DNA of 64,000 nt, from the NCBI RefSeq assembly GCF_000003815.2, contig NC_049997.1, forward strand, positions 1,566,447 to 1,630,446, in the 5' to 3' direction. The position numbers were made by a program, and so were the translations under genes. The notes beneath the pieces were generated by a model that saw nothing but the letters and a program-made list of their open reading frames with translations, did no database searches and was not told where the DNA came from. This DNA comes from Branchiostoma floridae. Lineage: Eukaryota; Chordata; Leptocardii; Amphioxiformes; Branchiostomatidae. Shown one piece after another: positions 35,030-47,218 of the stretch (positions within the stretch are counted from its first letter, which is position 1; the number at the start of each line of letters is the position of its first letter).

Positions 35030-35330
35030 GTTTAAACCAAAATTAGTGATTTTTGTAAAATTTGCCTTTCAGAAACCACCCCCACCTATACACCAAAAAC
35101 CGTCGCCTTCTTGCCATTCGTCCAGGAGATACAGGGCTGAAAACACCCCACTTTTGAAACATAAAAAATGCACCCTTCAGTGTCAAGTTCAAACGCCAAA
35201 ATCAAACCTGAACGACAGGCAATAGCCCCCCACCCATGGCCATGTACCAAAAATCATCGCGATCGCACAATTCGTTCTGGAAATACAGCGCCGAAAAGCC
35301 CCAGCTTCCACATATTCCCACGCTCCTGAA
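35030..35330 (+). repeat. Two diverged tandem copies
   Basis: CACCAAAAACCGTCGC...GAGATACAGGGCTGAAAA and ACCAAAAATCATCGCG...GAAATACAGCGCCGAAAA are related copies about 150 bp apart, each preceded by CAAGTTCAAACGC. Confidence 0.6.
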
Positions 35331-35399
35331 AACTAAATCTGCATTACATGCAGGTAATAAAGTCAAAGTATGAAGCGTGGTAGAGACGCTGTTTGAGAC

Positions 35400-35626
35400 A
35401 CAGCGCAGAGGTTTGGCTCCGGCTTTTTTTAGTCGTTTTTATCGTGCTTTTTATTTTGTCATCTTTCTTGAAGTACGCCAGCAAAACAATACAAGATACA
35501 GTGCAAAATAGAAAGCCCGATAAAAACCAAGGACGTTATATGTGATATAACATATGTGATATAACGTCCTTGATAAAAACGACTGAAAAAACGTCCGAAG
35601 CCTAACCTCTGCTTGGAGAGTAACAC
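35400..35626. repeat. Foldback element
   Basis: GCAGAGGTTTGGCTCCGG, then TAGTCGTTTTTAT is mirrored by ATAAAAACGACTG, then CGAAGCCTAACCTCTGC. A perfect inner inverted repeat, GGACGTTATAT/ATATAACGTCC, lies at 35531-35569. The outer TCTCCAAGCAGAGGTT also occurs near 34008. Confidence 0.75.
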
Positions 35627-35644
35627 AGCGCCCCTATCGCCGGC

Positions 35645-35792
35645 TCTCGCGAGACAATGACTCATGAGTGCGATATCTTAGTCTCTGATTGGTCAGCTTT
35701 ATATGACGTCATGATATAGTTCTTCTGATTGGTCAGTCATTTTGGACGTGAAATGTGATTGGTCAAACTGGGAAAAGGTGACGAACTTCAAA
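35645..35792 (+). promoter_or_regulatory. G2/M-type promoter module of the Emi gene
   Basis: The order is: the palindrome TCTCGCGAGA (35645-35654), AP-1-like TGACTCA (35658-35664), inverted CCAAT boxes (ATTGG) at 35688, 35728 and 35758, a perfect CRE TGACGTCA (35704-35711), and TTCAAA (35787-35792), the complement of the CHR core TTTGAA. Paired CCAAT boxes about 30 bp apart followed by a CHR are typical of NF-Y/DREAM-controlled late cell-cycle genes. The start codon is 315 bases further on. Confidence 0.6.
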
Positions 35793-36107
35793 CCAAAATT
35801 TGCATCTCAGATCGTGTTTGGCGAAGGAATTATCGAGGTCAGCAGGCGGTAGCGCTAGTGTCTGAAGAATTATTCACAAGTTGGCGTGGAGTTTGGACAA
35901 AACCGTTCGAGAGCATCTTTCTTCACAATATTTCATCTTTGTGACAATTTTTCCAAGAGGGAGAGAATATATTCTACAGGTTCTCGGACGTTTACACTGG
36001 CACAAAGGCGCCATTTTTGGCTGGACTTTACCTCCATTTCCCACCCTCCTGTTGTGGAGGGGAGACTGTAGCATTCCCCCCTCCCCTGTGAGGTGAAGAC
36101 GCTAGGA

Positions 36108-36257
36108 ATGGCCTCCGTACCCACCGGAGCAGCCCCGGGGCCAGGCAAGAAGCGTTCCCGGATCCCTGTACGGGTGTGCCCGAGACCACATGACGTCAAT
36201 TCGCCTATCTGTAAGATCCAGAGAACTCTAGAGGCTATGAACATCGACTGTGCGAAG
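36108..36257 (+). CDS. FBXO5/FBXO43: Emi exon 1
   Basis: ATG at 36108 opens MASVPTGAAPGPGKKRSRIP and the exon ends NIDCAK|GTATGG in phase 0. Assignment to this gene rests on phase, promoter position and the lack of a better start. Confidence 0.75.
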
Positions 36258-39200
36258 GTATGGCGCGCATCTCAATGATAATCTCAATAATTAATTGTCT
36301 TAAAAATACAGTCTACCACCCAACTTCTGTTGAAAGACTGCAAGAAGCTGTTGGTTTGTTACGCCGAAGGGCGGTTATACCGGCTATATAGATACAGAGA
36401 AGTTGAAACCTGACATACATAGACTAAACTGAAGTAAATTTACTTGATATATATTTTTCGATCTTCAAAATATCTCCCATATCTCCCTCTCAGTTCTAGG
36501 TTTCATGATTATCGTCCAAAATTATAAAAATTATTTATATGCTGAACTGTGTTTCTATCTTTACACCCGAGAATCTGTAAGATATTTTCCCGAGAACGAG
36601 AACAGCTTCAACCAGATGGAATTCAATTATTTTTAGGCAATGACTTACTAGTAGCAAGGAGCTTTTATCGAAAACTCCTTGCTAGCAGTTTACCAGTACA
36701 GCCTGTAGATAAGATTGAGGGCACTCAAGAAGAAGAAGAAGAGTATTTCGTAAATCGCAATCTTTTCTTATTTGGGGGTAGGTGACCAACATTGACGAGC
36801 CGATGAATCTTTCTGGATACATGTACTGTACTATATATGGAGAAAAGATGATTTGTGATACAAGATTCGTTTTACTCCACTGAAGACTATTTTTGCACTG
36901 ATGCCCCCCTCCCCAGAATGCCCCATACTAGATATTTGTATTACCAATGTGTAAGGGCCGGTTCACATGAGGAAAATTTCTGGTCGTACGTCAAAGTCCA
37001 TTTTTCATATATGACGTTTTTGCTTTGTGTGAACAGACCTGCGGTATCAGGCGACGGATATTTTACGACATGTTATTTCTGCTGAGTATGACTCCGTCTT
37101 TCTCAGTGTTTCCATTTTGCTTCTTATCCTGCCGTTATTCCACAATCCTATCAAACTGTGAGTTTCCCTGCTCTTTTGATTCGTCCACTGTCATGCTTAG
37201 GAGTTAGGAAACAAGCTCTGTAGATATAACACTGTTATGATAACAGCAAACAAAAGGCAAAAATTCTGGAAAATGGAAAATAAACATGTTTGACAGAAGT
37301 AGCGTGGCTTAAGAAAGTGCAGGAGAAAGCAATTTCCATATGACCCATCACCTCTTGCAGCCGCAAGCCGGTGCCGAGAAGCGATGGTCAACGTCGTGTT
37401 CCAGTTCACACAAGGAAAACAGCGTCGCAGACCTCCCGCCAGGCGGCTGAGAGTGTCCGTACATCCACCCTGAGGTCGATGCACAACCGGGCCATAGAAT
37501 ATTTTGCCAACTCCACAAATGAAAAAAGCGTGATATGTCAAACACAGACAACTTTGAAAGTTTGACACATGTCTTTGTCGGCCGACTAGAAATTTTTCTC
37601 ATGCGAACTGGCCCTAACTTCTAAGCACATCCTCTGTCAGTCCTCGGTACCTGCTTGCTGGCTGCAGGTCTGTGATCATGCAAATGGTTTTCTCCTGTGC
37701 TTTCTGAAACCACGCTACTTCTGTCAAACTTGTTTATCTTTTGTTGCTAGTGATTGTTGCGTTTTGTTTCGATGTCTTATGTAAGGGGCTTCATTCCAAA
37801 GCATAACAGAGGACAACAGTTCAATCTGGGGAAGTGAAGAAACGCACCGTTGCTGTTTGATAGGACTGTGAAACAACAACAACATGATAAGAAGCAAAAT
37901 GGAGATGGAGACGGCATCATAATTCATATGCAGAAATAACACACCAGTCGTGGGGCTCATCATCTCTCATATAGTTCAGACAGAACATTTTTTCACAAAA
38001 CAAAGTTTGTTCAAAATGCACACGTCACACCTTATTGTGTAGTGGTCAATGCGGGGTCACAACCTGACTCAGGAGCCGCTTGGATTTTTCCTACTGTGTC
38101 TAAAATGGAAATGTTTGCAAACCACATGCGACAGATTGAGTGGTTTGTGACGTAACATTTTTGCCTGAATCGTGCAGTGTGAGGAAGAAGTGGTGAGATT
38201 CCAACTTGTGATTGGTTTGTTTCAGGGTGGTAATGTCGGGTGCAGCAGGTGATAAGCCGCTTCGATGGAAATCACAACATGTACATAATCTCCTCCACAT
38301 CCTCTCGACTTTGCTCCCACAATCTAGAGTGTCCTTTCCACAACTGTGTAGCAGGTTTTCGGTGGATACTGTCATCTTTGTGGATCCTTAGCCAGTTGCC
38401 ATACGTAAAATCCTATCATGAAGTAATGTATGACCTAAAAATATGGCATCTATCTGTTATCTATTGGTTTTGCTGCACACGTTCAGCACAAACATACAGG
38501 GCTTCCCAAATACTGTACAGTACACTACTGCAGATATGACAGCACCTAGCAAGTCACATGCAGGCTTATACTTGAGTTGTAGCCACATTTATTCAGCCAG
38601 ATTGAACCCTGTGTTTCAGGAGGTACCAGAGAGCAGCCAGACAGCAGATGTGTCCAGCACAGGCGGCCCCAGCACGTGGTGGAACACCACAGCCACTATC
38701 AGCTGGGCCTCCGGAGTGGACTCCAGCACACCCCTAACCTTCTCTGCTATCAACGGTGACCATCCTACCACATCTGCATTTACACCAGTCAGCACACCCA
38801 ACTTCACTCCTCTCCACAGAGGAAAAAAGGCAGAAACAGCAGCCATAGACTCTACCCCAGTTCTAGGTGGTTTATTGAGGAGAGCAGCCACCCAGCATCC
38901 CGTTAACCAACACTCACACATGAACATGGTGACTCCTGGCTGGACCCCAGTTGTGTCCACTGGTGTAGCAGGGCAGTGTTGGTCAACATCAGGTCAGCCT
39001 TAGGTTTTAGTTAGTCTGGATATACTATCCAGATAGTAGTTTGCTCCTATGTTCACTTCTGCTACCTTCATATTCAAATCTTTTGGCGTCAATGTCAGTT
39101 TATGAGCCTAAATAAGGAATGGGCTCTATCTTCTATAGTGCTCATTCAAAGAGGTGTTCCAACACCTGTTTGAATCAGTCAATCATTTCTTCAAGTTTCT

Positions 39201-42200
39201 TGTGACTGGTGGGGAGCTTGTGTATAATGAATGTCTGAGCAAAATACCCTAATGGTACCCAGGCTAGATTTCAGTGCTCTCAGCAGGATTTTTTCACGAA
39301 CATAGGAGGCATCCTAGTGGAGCAGACGTGAGCATATATAATGTAGGTTCCCCCTGTGAATGTTTTGCTTTGAGTTGAAAGCTACTCAGGATAAAATTTG
39401 ACACATTGTTTCGATCTGCGCCAATAACTTTATTCGCTCGCTTGCATGTGTGATTTCATAAATAGCAACGGTGGGCTTGGAGTGTGATCTATTTAATTGA
39501 TGGAAGCCTGTGCGAAACAACTAAGAAGCCTGTGTGATACAGACAATTATTATCCAGTCCAGAACACCCGTATCAAACATCATCGCAGCCTAAGTATGAC
39601 ATGATATGTTTTATTCAAGTATAGTGTCAGTCTTTGATTGGCTGAAAGCCTAACAGGATCACAATTGAATATTTAAGCACATAAAACTTTTCTTCATTGA
39701 TATATACAAGGAGGTTATATAGGTTATCTATAACCTCATTGATATATACATGTATATTAATATTAGGTAAGGATATGCATGTACAGTACCACAGTCTACC
39801 TCCAGACCAGATTGCTGTTTATAGGGGCACTGGGTGGGGCAACGAGAACCTCTAAGATGAGTAAGAAAGGACTTGTGGAGTGTTCCCTCTTTGTACTAGT
39901 AATCTTGGATGTTAGGATGAGTGGCTGTTTTCAATGAAATTGGTAATGCAATGTGGCACAACCTTCCATCCCAATGTCTGCTTGAAGCCACTGGCAATGA
40001 ATGGATGATGTAAATGCCCTGTTGTCAAACTCAGGAAAACAAGTGAAGACCAGCACACCCTATAATTGCTGGCTGATGGAGAAGACCTCGAGTATCTCCA
40101 GCCTGTCCTCCAGTGACCTGGTTCTCCCCACACCACCCTCCTCCATCAAGCGTCCCTTCCCGTACTCAGTGCCGACCCAGGACTCCATGGAGTACATCCA
40201 GCTGGACTCCTGCCCTCACACACAGAAGAAACTCCCACGCAGAAGACTCACAGTTGTTGGAGAGGTAAAGTTGTTAATCATGCACTGAACCCTCCTGGCT
40301 GCAGTACGACTAAAATGGTCAAGCGTGTGCACAAAATTCAAATTTCCTCTAATATCATTTCATTTATAAGTAATTTCCTAGTTGTTTTGTCAAAAAATAG
40401 TCAAAGAGACTCCAAGGGAACTTGATGGAGTGAGTGAGTGGGTGGGTGAGTGAGTACATAAATCATAAGTACATAAGTGAGTAAATAAGTGTGAGTGAAT
40501 CGGTGAGTGAGTGAGCAAGTGAGTGAGTGAGTTGTTTTGTGGAGATACCAAGTTTTGAGATGAATTGTCCAACCCTGTTATTGTCAGTCTTGACAGATAC
40601 ATATTAACTTCACTGTTGTGAAGGTAGATTTGCGTATACATTTGAGTGTCTTTCTTTAAACATACATAATTGATGTGAATATCTAGATTGTTACTGTGCC
40701 AGATGAATGAGTTTGTTAATGTGGTATAATCAGATTTTCTAACTTCTCTTCATATATATGTAATGCAGGGTTCAAAATACACATACTTAACTTGCAATTC
40801 GCACATAATTTTTGAGATTTGCATGTAAAATTATTCTGAACTTGCAATCTTGCATGTTGAAAATACCTGGCCTATTGGAAAATACAGTCAAACCTGCCCA
40901 AGACGACCACCCGGGGGACCGGAAAAAAGCGGTCGATTTGGACAGGTGGTGAAGAGTATCGACTCCGAACATGCCCGATGCAAAATATAAATGGTTTCTG
41001 TTGTGTTTAATGGCAAATAGAAAGCACACTGCACGCACGCAAAGAAGCGAGGTCTTTAATGTCAAATACAGCACGCACACTGAAAACTGTAAATTTACCC
41101 CCAAAATCCGACGCAAACTGGCCGATTTCGGCACAAAATTGCGCTATTTATCATCAAAAATCGATGAAAACCTCAATTTTGAAAATAATGCGGCCGTTAT
41201 GGGTCCCAATTTGGGCCGGTCGCGGTCGCGTTGGCCAGGTGGTCGTTGAGAAAAGGTCGCTTAATGCTTACGTCAATGGGAAAATAAATCGGGACCGAGA
41301 AAAAGCGGTCGAAATGGCCAGGTGGTCGCTGAGAAGAGGTCGTCGCTCGGGCAGGTTTGACTGTACTGAGGAATTAGACCCCCTACTCTTAGACAAAAAG
41401 ACAAATGGATGTGTGTCTGTATCCTTTCTTGTTTTTGCCAGTAACTTTCTCCGGTAACTTTACTAGATGTAATCAAAATTCACCGATTCAAGCTAGCGAT
41501 ACTTGTCGCCATCGCCGCCTAGTTGTATTTTGCATGTAAATTTTTAAATTGCAAGTAAAATTTTTGCCAACTTGCAATTTTGCATGTAGCAAAAAAAAAG
41601 TATTTCGATCCCTGTAATGTATTTTGTAATACGTGTATGCTATTGTAAAATAAAAGCATCTTATTTGGGACTGTACATGGTTGCTTGGACACAGGAGTCA
41701 CCCCCACCCCCTGAGTGTGTGCAGACCCCATGTGGAGACACCCTAGCTGCACCTGACCATGACTTGGGTGTGTCCACCCTCCACCTCTCCTCACATCACA
41801 GCCAGGCCTGCTGCACCCAGACTGGTATGTCCAACAGTACTTACCTCCAGATTCATTTCTTCATTGATATTGTTATCTAAGTGTGCTTAAGCATTCTTTG
41901 ATACCTTGTATGTTTTGATATCTATACAGAACAGAGTTAAGTGTTGTGTGCAGTGTTTCCGCCAGACCGTAGCCAGATCTCGCAAAATGTAGCACTTCTC
42001 GCAAATTGGTGGAGATCTGTGTGACGTCAGGGGAAGCTAGTGATGTGATAGACATACCAGAGTATTAAAACAGCATGAGGCCGCCGTTTTTGAACGTGTT
42101 TATCCTGAAAATTTCTGCCCTTTTTGGAGACTTTGCGGTCTCAACTCATATAACAGACATGGAAGCAAAGTTATACTTCTTTATAAGTTATAGGTCTTCC

Positions 42201-45200
42201 ATCTCTTATGTGAACAAGTTATTCTTCTGCGGTATTGCCGATAGTGAACTTGAAACTCGGTTGGAGATTCCCGTGCCGTGCCATGCAGCCAGCGGGCATG
42301 TTTCTGATCTCAGCGTTTACAATGGAAACAGAGACTGTCAAAGTTGTTTACATAGAAAAGTTTGTGTTTTGTATTATTTTCTCACAATAATGACATTTAT
42401 TGTAGTGTTATACTTTATAGCGAGGTTGATGGATATGTTATGAGTTTTTGAAATGTCTGGGTAATAGCGGAAGGGCAAATTTACTGAACTGAGACCTTGA
42501 AAAACAGGGCTTTAATAAGATTATCATATGCGAAAGGGCGCCGACACACACACACAATCATAACAATAGCAAAACAAACAGTGTGTTGCTTTCCGATCAT
42601 GGATGGTGTCTCCAAGCCTGTAGTTTCAATGCAAAACACAAAACTGCAGTTTACATTTCTCGACTTTGTCAAATTTCTACATAACTGTAGGTTGCTTTTT
42701 CATGAGGACGGCCTCTGTTTGCATCCAAGCCGTCCAAAACGAAATGAGGCCGTCATTTGACAGGTGACGCCCCTCTGGCATAAACACTGGTTGTGTGTGA
42801 TATTTGTATCATGATATCAGATTTATCTCAAAGAATATTCATTATAATGACTAAATGCACCCGTATCCTGGAATAGTTCTTTTGACACTATGAACAACTT
42901 AATTTTTAATTTTTACACAGGGTTGGCTTATGATATAGAGACTGTGGTTTATGCTCCTCCAGTGCCAAAACTGGGACCTGAACCCACAACCCTTCAACCT
43001 CCTGCTGACGTCTCTAATGTCATCAGTAATGTCTTAGATCTGCCTCTCAGCATGCTGCCTGATGAAAGCATGGAGAAACGGGAATGTTCAGTCACACAGT
43101 CCCCTTACTCTAACTGTCATATACCAAACCACGTCCAGTCCAAGGAAAGTTTGGTTGGGAAGAACCACTGTGAAAGTTGTCCACAGAACATAGGTGTTAG
43201 CTCAGAGTGTAGGAATGAAGGACATTTGGGAGATAACACACAGCACCACACAAGGAGAGAATCCTCTAGCTCTCAGGACAGCTGCACATGTCATGTGCTT
43301 TCACAAAGGGCACCAAATGTTGGGTTGCCGGAGTGTGTGGATGGGCCACAGAATAGCAACAAAACAAGCAGCAATGGTCATCCGAATGTCACGTCTCTGG
43401 GACATCACAGTGGAACAGAATCACTGGTTTCCACCAACTCGCCACAGGAGAAGACAACGGGCTCCAACAAACAGCTTATACGAATCTTACCTGAACATAT
43501 CAAGCAGCCAGGTCATAGTAAACGGCATGTGTATCTAGCTATAGAGGAGAACCAAATACAAGATAAACTCAACTCAACTCAACAAGATAGTATGGAGGGT
43601 GTGAAAGGCAGTATTTCTTCTGTCCAGAGGGGAAAAGGTCCAGAGTGTGGAGATGATAGCCCTCCACCTGTGAAAGTATGCAGATTATCACAACCTACAG
43701 ATGCCACTGTGTGCACAGGTCCTGGTGGTAATAACATCAGTACAGGGACTGACAGGTATAACATCCAACGCAACCCACCATTGGCATACTTACGCCATTC
43801 TGAAACATTTAATGTACTGCAAAACTGTTGCATGGAAAGTTCTAGAGATGACCCGACCTTCTCCTGTTCAACATCTCATGATCCCCCCATTGACACTTCA
43901 TCACTTCATGGTAAGATCAGTTTTAAACAAGTTTCTGATGCAGGCCCAAACCTCACGGCTACGTTTGCAGACAGTGCCTTAGGTCTGAGTGTCTCTAGTT
44001 TTGACACTGATCCCCACATTGAGATCCATGGACTGTCTTCTGTTCCTGACACAATGATGACTGAAGAGGGAGACCGTATCATGGGAGAAACAATATCTCA
44101 CACAAGTAAAGGTGGTAGGAAGGTTTCTCGTATACAGGATGGACATGACGAGCAACAAGAGCTGCTACTTATAGATTTCAAGGAAAACATGAAGTTGGAG
44201 CGCCGTGTCCACTTCAAACTGTCCCCAGAGAAGCACCCTGCCCCACCACCGTCACCATCAAACACTGGTCCTGACAAAACTGGGAAGCAATTTTCCCCAA
44301 GAAAACAGTCTAAGAAATCCCCCAGGAAGAACAGCCCTCGCTCCAGCCCTGCCAAGTCCCGGTTTTCTGCAGTGAAATTAAGATCCAGCCCCCTGAAAAG
44401 ATGTAGTCCATCCAAACTGCACATCTCCTCAGGAAGGAGTAGAGCAAGCCCAGCAAAAAGGCGCCATCCATCAGAAGTCAATAAAGTAAGGAAATCACTT
44501 CTTGGTGATTTTGGTAGCATGAAGACACCGGCCACCATTAAAAGGAAACTGTTCACGCGGGACTTGCCTCGCAGGGAAGCATGGAGCCGTCGTGATACAG
44601 CAGAGGTTGTGATGGAGACAGAAGCTATGGATGACAGTGGCCTGTCGCTGTCACTGTTCGTCTTGAACGAGCATCAACCAGGCAGCAAGTTGGGCTGGGA
44701 CTATGTGGACATAATCGGTGAGTACAAGAATGGAACAGCTTCTACCATCCATGGTCCTCTATCCCCAATACTTGCAATTGTCTGGTTTGGTTCAAGTTCT
44801 CCATTCTACCTTAAAATGAGCTCCCAATCATCCTATATGTATAGAAATATCCTAGTTGAAATAATGAAGACTGATACTTTTGAAATGTACTTTGCTGGCA
44901 GTTGTCATGCATGTCCTGAGGCTGAAGTAATGCTAATTATTATTTACAAATTCAACACACCAGTTTTATGTTTACTTTTGTAAATCATAACCCTCCTAAG
45001 ACAGATTTTTAAACAGTTCTCAGGAGAACAAATGCGTACAACTTTTTTTTCAGGAGAGCTGACTCATGTGTATAGCATGCCTATGATTGTCGAATCCATC
45101 CTGGCATATTTGGACCCTCCTGACCTCAGCAGGTAAGAACTACATGTACTAACTGACAGTATGAGCCAGTACCCTATTTTTGAGCTGATATTAACTATAA

Positions 45201-47180
45201 CATACCGGAGCATACTACCACTATGGTAGTACCAGATAAGTTAGACACCCATCTAAGGAAGGTCAGTAAAACCTGTGTCTACTTGTAGGATTCCTTCCTG
45301 ATTGAAATTTTGTTTCAACAACAATAGGAAATATGATAAAACAAGTAACCCCCTCCAGCTGCAGGTTAACTTTGGACTTCCAGAATAATTCCGGGCAAAC
45401 CTTAATCATTTGAAAAATGATTAAACTTGGCAAATGAATTAAGATTTGAAACTATGGTCTATTAAAAGGTAATTCGGGGCTCAAAGTACTACCTGCATTA
45501 TTATGCAGGTTAGTGCGGGTAAAATTGGACCTGTGCAGGTATTTCTGGTGTCTACAAGTGCCTAACCTGCACTGAAATGAAATGGAGGAAAGATGCTAGC
45601 TCACACAGAATGACTTTTACTCTGACTGAGACTCGTAAATTTTCTGATTTAAACACAATACAGAATTTGACACCCAAAAAAACAAATTGATCGGTCAGAC
45701 CGGGTCTATACATATTACAGCCTTGGTCAGTTGCAGAACTCATGCCAGATCTTAAGGTTTGGAGGTCAGGGGTCATGATCAAACCACTCTCATGTGATTA
45801 CAGTGTTTTGAATGTTGTTTGGAGGGAGAAGTTTTACATCTAGTGCGAGTGAACTCCAGTTTGCTGCTTCTCTATAAGCAAGTGTCCTTTTAAGCTACAC
45901 AGTGGGGGTGGTACCGGTACAGCGTACTGGTACAGAACAGTTTTTTCTCATTAGACCGGTCCGGAAAAAATGGACCTGAAAAAATTCAGTAAACCGGATC
46001 TTGGACTGATTAGACAACAAATAGATGATATTATTGGCAGGGGTTCACACATTTTGGGGCTTGCCGGTCCAAGAAATTTATACAAGAGCGACGTTGAGTA
46101 GAGTCTACAGTCAAACTTACCATTGTGTCATGAAGATAGGATTTTATAATGCCAGTGGACACTCCACCAAACAGATTCATTATTAGCAAAATGGACCATT
46201 GTTTTCAGTATCGCCAATTTACCACTTTCCCAGACCTGGACCTAAATTTTCTGTACCAGTACCCACCCCTACTACACTGTTTAACAGTCCTAAAGATTGG
46301 TTGATACATTGGGTTGTTGATGTCTGTGCTATCTCCACAGTATGTGCTGTGTGTCCAAAGAGTGGCAGCAGGTGTGCATGGGTGACAGGAAGGCTGAGCA
46401 GTGCCGACAGATGTACCTCCGACAGCGCAGGAGACTGGCTCCCTGGGTTGGGAAGGTATGTTCTGGATGTTATTTCTCTGCACCAGAATTGTTCTGGAAG
46501 ACAGGTTGCCTGGTGTGCAATTTGATTTTTTGGCACACAAAGCCATCCATTTTCAAATAAGGTACCATTTACTTTTTCTCCTCCCAAACCCTGTCTTGTT
46601 CGCTGTAAACTTAGGAACACATAATCTATCGTGACATGCGTGTTGGACATAACAAAGTAAAAGTTGGGTTTAAGAAAGCCTTCCTAAAATCTTTGTTTCT
46701 TATCTTTTTTTTTAAGGAAAACCTTATCAAGTGGCGTTCTCGAGAGTTAGGCAGTCTGACAGAGACCAATTCTGCCCTGGCGACCTTACAGCTGCAACGC
46801 ATCGTCACACCTACACAGGCCACACCCACCATGTCCAGACATGACCAATTCTCCAAGGTCAGAGAAATCAGCCTGTTGAAGGAAGTATTCTTGGGCGGGT
46901 ATATTACCTTCGCCAAGAAGGCAATATTTTTGGTTCTGACATGATGTTGTGTCTCTATATGTAGGTCAACAGCATATAACGTGGATCGTTTTGTATGATT
47001 TTTTTTTAGTTATGTAGGGGTTGGGAAAATGAAGGTCAAGTTTTATAATTGGCCTCCAAGCGGCAAGTTACGGCACTGCAACGGAGGTTCAAAGTTGGAG
47101 GTAAAATGTTCCTCAAGTGCCGGGTTCATGAGGAGTAAGTCGTGTAAGTTTGGGCCCCCTGGCGGCTTGTTTTGAACTGC

Positions 47181-47218
<38 letters not shown>

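Larger units (their letters stand above)
33556..35630. other. Intergenic stretch with LINE relic and inverted repeats
   Basis: It holds a possible orphan first exon (33702-33754), a broken hAT-MITE end near 34106, a LINE relic (34280-34800), two related AT-rich segments (35030-35180, 35180-35330) and a foldback at 35400-35626. I see no complete gene. Confidence 0.5.

Noticed and set aside
41059..41457. A 132-codon frame on the plus strand
   Set aside because: It lies inside the nested mariner-like MITE and has no transposase features.
44098..44556. A 152-codon frame on the minus strand
   Set aside because: It is the shadow of Emi exon 5, whose frame is open across 598 codons with domain support.
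47061..47100. An extra Emi exon (CGGCAAGTTACGG...) with donor G|GTAAAA
   Set aside because: No good acceptor, and it would shift the frame. Exons 8 and 9 join directly to the family-conserved SRHDQFSK-to-CIRC segment.
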